A DNA stretch of 64,000 bases, taken from contig NC_072897.1 of NCBI RefSeq assembly GCF_027943255.1, forward strand, positions 46,226,044-46,290,043, read 5' to 3'. Positions 57,549 through 64,000 of the stretch are shown here, piece by piece. The stretch comes from Anastrepha obliqua (lineage: Eukaryota; Arthropoda; Insecta; Diptera; Tephritidae). A model generated the notes under the pieces. It was not told the origin of the DNA. It ran no database searches and worked only from the letters and a program-made list of their open reading frames with translations. The translations under genes were made by a program, and so were the position numbers. The first letter of the stretch is position 1. Each line of letters begins with the position of its first letter.

Positions 57549-57711
57549 TGGCACGCATTAGGTCGTGAAGAGCAAGCCAAATATTATGAATTAGCTAGAA
57601 GGGAGCGTCAATTGCACATGCAAATGTATCCAGATTGGAGCTCCCGCACGAATACGTCCCGGGGGAAAAAACGGAAGCGAAAGCAAGACACCAATGATGC
57701 TGGTGGTGGAG
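57549..57711 (+). CDS. pan: pangolin alternative HMG-box exon B (helix 3 and basic tail)
   Basis: 163 nt after the acceptor CAAAATAATAG. It begins in phase 0 with [20 protein letters not shown], continues [19 protein letters not shown] and the basic run KKRKRKQD, then ends TNDAGGG before the donor GAG|GTTAGC. From memory this is the classical Drosophila pangolin sequence at this position. The same phases (0 in, 1 out) as exon A at 39054-39219 make the two interchangeable. The next coding exon, expected to encode the C-clamp, is not found before 64000. Confidence 0.95.
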
Positions 57712-59933
57712 GTTAGCAAATAATTAAATTTCATTTTATAATAAGCATTTAAAAATAACAAACAAAATATGAAATATAAAATATACATATTTTAACCTCT
57801 ATATTCCTGAATATGCATTTGCAGTTTTAAATCCACCTAATTAAAAGCTTATTAAGAAATTCAGGTCATACTAAGTATACTCGGGCGATTGTTTAAAGTT
57901 AAACGTGCTTTAGAATTAATATGTGTGATATATGCTTATTTATGGTAGAGTAAAACAGATAACTACTACCGTATGTACAACAGTACAGCACGTCACTTTA
58001 GTTCGTTCCATTACTCTGCCTTGCAGTAACTGCCATAACGTCTAAACTTACATAGAATAAAAAATTTAAGTATAGTTTTATGTTTAGATTATTTAAAAAT
58101 CACAGGTATATTAACGTTTCCAATTTATTATTCATACATCCTGAAAGATATTCAAACGTGTAATCATTTCCGTCGATCGCTTATTATAAGCAAAAATATA
58201 TATATCATTATTTACTTATTTTTAAGGTGAATACATAATAGGGTTTTTAAGTGAGGTCTGTTTTTTAGACCTATAAAACCTTTTCTAGAAATAAGAAAAA
58301 AAAGAAAGAACAACAGAAAAAATTCATAGGGGTAAGATCTGGCGACCCAGGTCATTATATGCCACCGGAACGGCTTATTAAAAAAAAATTTAAATATTTT
58401 CACGACTTCCAGTATTTAATCAACATCAAATAATTGTATACTGAATGCCTTGCACTTGGCACAATAAGAATTTACCTTAAGTTTTCGTCAACTTCGAATG
58501 ACTAGTTCCTTAGAGTGAAGAATAATGTACTTTCCGAGGTTTGCAAAAGCCGGGATTTGAAACCGCGACTTCGGACTAGAACGAAAAGCAGTAGCTAGAG
58601 AACTAGAGTTAATATTTTATTGATAATTTTGACTACTAGTTATTTCGGTATGAATAGCACCTAAATTCGTTAGAGTATTACTTTAATTGACTACTATATC
58701 GACACTTTAGGTTCAATATCATATCCCTAGCTCTTTCCTTTTCTTTAGATATTTGCATTCATTCTTTTAGCTCCCAGATATATTAACGCTCTATAAAATG
58801 TTCCTCTTCAGGAAGATCGTGATAATAATAACTGAGGGTATCTATCCTTTTACTCTAATCTCTTTGAATCCATCCATCCTGCTTCCTTAAAAAGATTAGT
58901 TTCGTAAAAAAACGACCCACAAAGTTTCTTTATTTTCAAATGTTTTCCGAAATTTTCCGCTATGTCAATACAGTAAATCGACACCAATTTTACAATAAAA
59001 CTCAAAACAAATATTTACAAATAACGATATTAACTAATTGTAATGCTTTCATATGATTCTCTCAAAATTTCATATTTCATATTCAATTTTCATACGTAAA
59101 GTTATGTACGTAGTCATAGACTTAATAATAAAGAAATTAAATTAAATATTCTAACTCTATCGCGAACTAAACATGAACCTAACTTTGTGAAGAAAAGTAA
59201 TTTTTTTTCCTATGCATAAAGCTGACACAATGACAGACGTCATAGACATCAGTGTAACCAAGCCATAACTGTCTATAATTGTTGCAGACAGCACTGTCCA
59301 ATAGAAGTCCATGTGGCGAGACAAATGAGAAAAATAATCATCTTATGCTCTACCTTCTGTTTTAGCGATCTACGATTCAAATATGATACTTTGGTTCTCA
59401 CTTTGTTTTACCAGTACTTGACATTTGGCCCCAGGGGAAAAATACCAAATACGTTACAATTTCTTATAACTTTTCTACTTCTTCTTTATTCTTTTTCTAG
59501 TTATACAATGGACTTTTACCTATTGGTCTTAGTGTGCCCTCTTGTAACAATTACTTTAACCTCAGCTACTATATATGTACATGGGTACCTTCAAATGAGT
59601 CCTTAAAATGCATACCTACTTATGTACATATGTATATGGTAACATAATAGTTATACCATTTATGAATGACGTTATAAGTTTCTTATTTAAAAATTAATTC
59701 CTCAGTTTGTTACAAAAATTAAATATATGTACATTTTACTTATATATTAGGAACAATGCACATTTAAATCAACTAATTCTTAAAAAAATATCACTACCGT
59801 TTTTGTAAGAATACTGGACGTACGCTGAGGTTATTTGCGTCTCTGGCTGCTCAAATTACCGTTTTCACTTACAGGCACAGGGTTTATTTGCCCCCGCTTC
59901 CTAGTACTATAACAGAAAATGAATTACCATACC
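57712..59933. other. Intronic or intergenic DNA, no gene recognised
   Basis: AT-rich. Open frames such as 59313-59606 (hydrophobic, 97 codons) are short and have no recognisable family. Confidence 0.45.
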
Positions 59934-60239
59934 ATAGGTACTAAAGTGGTGCACAAATGACTTGCTTATTACAAAGCAACAAGTCACACATTGCATGTGA
60001 CACTGTTTGTGATGACAAAAAGCAATGTAGGCACACAACTTGAACAGCAACGAAGAAAAACTGTCTTCAACAAGCAATACTACTTCGGCTCTATCGACAG
60101 TACACGAATTGCACGACGCTGCTTATATGCTTGCATGGCAATGGTAGAAAAACATTCTCATACAAGCTTTGCCGAAAGACATCAAGTACAATGTGTGAAT
60201 TGGTGTCATATGTATGTATGTACGAAGTGTGTATTAGAG

Positions 60240-60335
60240 CTGCAAAACTATCGATGGTTGCAACATTCAATAGTTTCGATGGTTTGGCAACAAATATTCA
60301 ATAGTATCGATAGTACTATCGAAAATATTTTCAAA
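60240..60335. repeat. Left subterminal ATCGATAG-type repeats of the inner hAT
   Basis: CTATCGATGG, AGTTTCGATGG, AGTATCGATAG and ACTATCGAAAA occur within about 90 bp of the left end. Confidence 0.85.
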
Positions 60336-60477
60336 TTCAAAAACTTAATAAACGCATACTTAACAATAAAAATTAACATTTTAATAAACATTTCATATGT
60401 TTCATATGTTTAACATAATGAGATCCTTCATGGACATAGTAAATCAAAACAAATTTGAATAAAATTAAAATTAAGGA

Positions 60478-62242
60478 TCAGTCTTCTGCCAAGATCCGAG
60501 AATTGTGACTAAGGAAAAGGAGCATGTCCACATGCTTAGCTTTTAAGGCAGCTCTTCGTTCCGTTATAATTTGTCCAGCTTTGCTGAACAATCGCTCCGA
60601 CTCTGTCGATGAAGCAGGAATGCAAAAATATTTCGTAGTAAGGTTTTTTATACTATTTTCGTTATGCTGTAAATACGGAAACATTAAACATTTTTGAAGA
60701 ATTTTTGTTAAGCCAATATTTGAGGAGATCAACATCGCCCAAGGAGTGATGTTTCCCAATATATTGTTGTAAATCAATTATTGCATCGGAGCGCTTGGTC
60801 CTAGGCAAATTTTCTATGTTGATTTTTACAAATTCATAAAGAGGATGTCGTGTTGGTTTTGGTTGATCAATTGGTGTTGGTGGCTCTGAGGTGGGAGCTG
60901 AAGACTTGCTCAGATGAATAAGTTCTTCAATTAAAAGTTTTTCAGCATTTTTGGCATTGTATTGCGAACGGAAACCTTGTTTTTTAAACCTTGGATCAAG
61001 CAATGTAGAAATGCTAGTTACTGTGCGATCTTCGTACTTGTACAACCTTTTGATTACGCAATTAATTAAAAATTCGTTTACTTTAAGGCCAACTTCGGTA
61101 AGAAGATTTTTTGTGCTATTTTCCAAGTTGTTTAAGAGGCCACAAGTAACTGGAATAACTAGTGATACTGTGACTTTAGAATTCGATGACACTTCTTTGG
61201 AAGCAATGTCAAAGGGAGAAAGTATTTGTGACAAGTCTTTTAATATGTTGATTTCGTCAGCTGTCAGAGGCTGTGGCGCTTTCGACAAACTTAGAAGTGT
61301 TATATTGATTGCTTCATGTGTTTTTAAGACTCTTTCAATCATTAGGAATGCACTGTTCCATCTGGTGGCAACTTCCTGTATTAGACTATATTTAGTTTCC
61401 GTCAATTGAGAATCTTTAAATTCCTTGTAAGCAATCGTGCTACTTTTAAAAAACGCGACAATGGACTTGCATTTTTTAAGTAATTCTTTTGTGCAATCCA
61501 GCTTAAGGCAATCTTGCACCACCAAATTAAGTGAGTGTGCATAGCAGGGTAAATTCCTTTTTTTAAGCAGCTCACACGCTTTGATCATTGAGCTTGCATT
61601 ATCGGTCACAATTGCAGTTATTTTATCAAAAATTCCCCATTCGCTGCAAACAGCCTGCAGGGTATCTGCTATATTCTTAGCAGTATGATTTGTTTCATCA
61701 ATTAGCTTATTTGTTGATAAAACAGCAGAGCGAAGACAGTAACTATCTGTAATAAACGAGCATGTGACTGTCATATAAGATTCATTTGCCAGGGACGTCC
61801 ACATATCAGTTGTGATGGCACAGTGATTTATTTTGCTGAGCAAATTTTTTAATTTAGGTTTCTGCTCATCAAATAAATTTGTCATCATGACATTAGAGAG
61901 GGTAGTCCGCGACGGTAGTTTGTAGCGTGGGTCGAATAGTTTGATAAAGTCGCGAAACTCAGGATCCTCAACTATAGAAAAAGGTTGCATGCCTTGAGCT
62001 ACAAATTTTATGAGTCCTAAATCAAGCTCTTGTTTGCGCTTTGACGTAGATTCATATGTTGTGTTTAAATATGTATCTATTTTACCAGAAGTGATTGACA
62101 AATCGTTAACACGCTGACCGGGATGCGCACGCTTCAGGTGGTCAAATAAATTTGAGGTATTTCCGCTCGTCTTATACATTTTGCCGCAAGAGCGACACTT
62201 TGCCGACATACCGTTGTTTATTTTTTCGAAATGGCCCCACAC
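60478..62242 (-). pseudogene. hAT transposase, one frameshift from complete
   Basis: On the minus strand from 62242: a BED zinc finger (CRSCGKMYKTSGNTSNLFDH LKRAH, i.e. C-C-H-H, first about 45 residues), then the catalytic core with ITTDMWTSLANESYMTVT, AIVTDNASSMIKACE, LPCYAHSLNLVVQDCL and VATRWNSAFLMIERV. The frame of 526 codons ends at 60662, but the C-terminal hAT dimerisation domain continues in another frame (60777-60478: FCIPASSTESERLFSKAG, ERRAALKAKHVDMLLFL). A single frameshift around 60700-60770 therefore separates core and dimerisation domain. Otherwise it is well preserved, suggesting recent activity. Confidence 0.92.
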
Positions 62243-62569
62243 CGATGATCTTCCGACTCGCTGCCTTTTTGCTAGCTGGTTGTCCTGCTCAATTGCCTCA
62301 ATGCTGCTGTCTTGTCCATCTTAACAAAGCACATGCATACATAACATAAATTTGTTACTTGCGTTGCTGAGCAGTAAATGGAACTTACCCTGTGAGTTTT
62401 TCGAGAGAAATTTGTCCATCCTTCCGCCACCAACACCAACGAAAATTTACCTACAAATAAACACTTATTTTAATATTTAATTACCTTTTACATATAAATG
62501 TATTTCTTACCAAAATTTGCTGCCGACCTGCAAAGTTGCGCCAAAACAAGTGATGTGCAATGTATGGTA

Positions 62570-62660
62570 ATGCCACTATCGATAGTGAACACTAACCATC
62601 GATAGCGACGCAAAAATATAAAAATTCGATATATCGATAGTGCCATCGATAGTTTTACAG
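62570..62660. repeat. Right subterminal ATCGATAG-type repeats of the inner hAT
   Basis: CTATCGATAGTG, CCATCGATAGCG, ATATATCGATAGTG and CCATCGATAG occur within about 90 bp of the right end. They include TATCGATA, the core of the DRE motif of fly promoters. Confidence 0.88.
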
Positions 62661-63260
62661 CTCTAGTGTGTATTAGCACACCTTCGAGATGTATGAAAAT
62701 TGCAAACATACACATTTCTTCGCTCCCCGCGCACTTTTGCGTATTAAGGGCAGAATATTAATAAATAACGGTAAACTTTCGATGAATAATTTTTAAAGCT
62801 ATTGAAGTTATGAAATAAGACAGCTTTTAGTAAATTTAAAAGCCAATAAAGTGCGCAGAAGAATATTTGCAGGCAAAGTGTAAGTTGTATTCAAATATTA
62901 ATCAGAATTTAATTTTTATTCTACAAAACCATCATACCAAACATTAACTGCCTATTTGATTTTAAAATATCAGGAATTCATGTAAATAAATAATCCACAT
63001 TTGACACAATTCACTTGTTTGAATTGAATTGTTTTTCATTGCCTTTCAGTGTCATTGCTTTTCTTGCTATCTTGCCGAAATATGTGTGTAGTGACAATGC
63101 TGAGAGAGAAACAAGTCATGCAAAAGCATGATTTGGTTTTCTCTCTAGCTGCTATTGCCTGTTACTGTTAGTTGAGAACAAAACACTGCATTGTTGTGTG
63201 AATTTAGCAAATGACTTGAAAGCACATATATGTCGACTTGTGCACCACTTTAATAGGTAC

Positions 63261-63475
63261 ACTACGTTTTTCCCCCATACGACATCAAATCAAATGCAAC
63301 ACGCTTGAATTTGGATCAACAGTAGATACCACTGTTCTTGGCGAAAATAAGGTGTCGCCAGCATCACACCGGTAACTGGTATTGTGTTGACGATATACGA
63401 AAATAATCAACGGAGCCTTTATTCATGTTACTTCGTTGGCATCTGAAAAATAACTGGTTGGGCGAATGTGTGAAT
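63261..63475. other. Flanking DNA between the hAT nest and a MITE
   Basis: No gene or repeat recognised. Confidence 0.4.
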
Positions 63476-63736
63476 ATATCGCACCCTAAATACAAAAGGG
63501 GCACAACTCAAAATTTTCCACACTCGAGCTTGACTTGTTTACAGTAGCACAGAAAACAAACTATGTGACATATTATGCTGAAATTTGCCATGTAAGCTTA
63601 TAACAGTCCTACCAAAAAACAAAAAATGTATTTTTGCCATATGTCATCCGCGGACCGTTTTATTGATAACGTCTCCTTCATATTTGAGCAGAAGTACATT
63701 TTCAGTTGTGACCCTTTTGTATTTAGGGTGCGATAT
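63476..63736. mobile_element. 261-bp MITE
   Basis: The ends ATATCGCACCCTAAATACAA and (inverted) the same 20 bases, with similarity continuing through AAGGG(G/T)CACAACT. The interior is non-coding. The superfamily was not determined; a target duplication is not obvious because the ends include ATAT. Confidence 0.87.
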
Positions 63737-63939
63737 GTGAAATGAATAAGCAGAGTTCTCAATGAATCTCCGATGACGTGGGAGCCGAAGCTACTCTTAC
63801 AATTTTGCTTCGGTTGGCCAACTCTAGTAATCTGTCATCCTTGGGTACTGTCAAAAACTTCGTTGCCTTCTTTTTCCTCTTGATTTGCGGGATAACCTCG
63901 TAAATGGTTTTAACAACAGTCGTTTCTTCTAACGAAAAT

Positions 63940-64000
63940 TACACACTCCACTTGATCTTTCCAACACAAAGGAGGCCTTCCTTTACCGTCACTCACCGCA
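63940..64000 (-). mobile_element. Edge of a second RTE-like LINE copy
   Basis: CACTCCACTTGATCTTTCCA followed by ACACAAAGGAGGCCTTCCT resembles 21365-21430 inside the RTE-like LINE, in the same orientation. It runs off the window. Confidence 0.7.

Larger units (their letters stand above)
60235..62665 (-). mobile_element. Inner hAT transposon with BED-finger transposase
   Basis: The TIRs TAGAGCTGCAAAACTATCGA (left) and inverted TAGAGCTGTAAAACTATCGA (right) are flanked by GTGTGTAT on both sides (60227-60234, 62666-62673). 2431 bp, nested in the outer element. Both subterminal regions carry several ATCGATAG/CGATGG motifs. It encodes a nearly complete transposase. Confidence 0.95.
59942..63252. 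mobile_element. Outer hAT-type non-autonomous element
   Basis: The ends TAAAGTGGTGCACAAATGAC (left) and inverted TAAAGTGGTGCACAAGTCGA (right) are flanked by the same 8 bp, ATAGGTAC (59934-59941, 63253-63260), as in hAT insertions. Removing the inner hAT leaves about 0.87 kb of non-coding DNA with repeated AAATGACTTG motifs near both ends. Confidence 0.88.

Noticed and set aside
59313..59606. Hydrophobic 97-codon frame as a membrane-protein gene.
   Set aside because: AT-rich DNA readily yields Phe/Leu/Tyr-rich frames; no signal peptide logic or family match.
57712..64000. Search for the pangolin C-clamp exon in the last 6 kb.
   Set aside because: No Cys-rich frame of the expected kind preceded by an acceptor was found; it must lie downstream of the window.

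Overview
The window looks like gene-poor, transposon-rich chromosomal DNA of a higher fly (Diptera, Brachycera). A tephritid fruit fly is my best guess. The guess rests on the one host gene I recognise, pangolin (the fly TCF/LEF factor of Wnt signalling), and on the mobile-element families: mariner, a rosa-like Tc1/mariner, a 412/mdg1-type LTR element, hAT elements, I/Loa/RTE-type LINEs and a tRNA-derived SINE. The species is inferred, not proven.

Host gene. Three pangolin coding exons lie on the + strand. A very large exon (about 31705-35882) encodes a long low-complexity N-terminal region. It joins in correct phase to the exon carrying the first two thirds of the HMG box (36832-37027). That exon ends between codons, and two different exons in the window can each supply the rest of the HMG box and the basic tail: 39054-39219 and 57549-57711. 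Both have the same start and end phase, so they read as a mutually exclusive pair 18 kb apart. The armadillo-binding N-terminus and the C-clamp exon are not in the window. One oddity is an in-frame TAG at 31903-31905 near the start of the large exon.

Layout. 1-12.9 kb: a decayed Tc1 element (from 1396) followed and probably split by a complete, very young 412-like LTR retrotransposon (2767-9749, minus strand, GCAG target duplication), then a mariner remnant and unassigned AT-rich DNA. 12.9-16.3 kb: two TTAA-flanked piggyBac-type MITEs, one split by an almost intact mariner, and a rosa-like deletion derivative. 16.7-27.9 kb: three non-LTR retrotransposons (Loa-like with a 12-bp target duplication, RTE-like on the minus strand, I-like), the last split by a double fold-back element. 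27.9-31.6 kb: Tc1/rosa-like fragments and a SINE. 31.7-57.7 kb: pangolin exons, with introns carrying a MITE, several SINE copies, a long-TIR element with about 0.5-kb arms (43752-46227), Tc1 fragments, a copia fragment, a CGGBP-like hAT (52515-54996) and a mariner MITE (56025-56716). 57.7-64 kb: a hAT nested inside another hAT-type element, a MITE, and the edge of a second RTE-like LINE copy.

No rRNA, tRNA gene, CRISPR array or microbial operon was seen. The best candidates for under-described biology are the pangolin exon system (long N-terminus, TAG, PYDLS motif, exon pair), the long-TIR element, the shared 3' tails of the SINE and the RTE-like LINE, and the ATCGATAG-rich ends of the BED-finger hAT.
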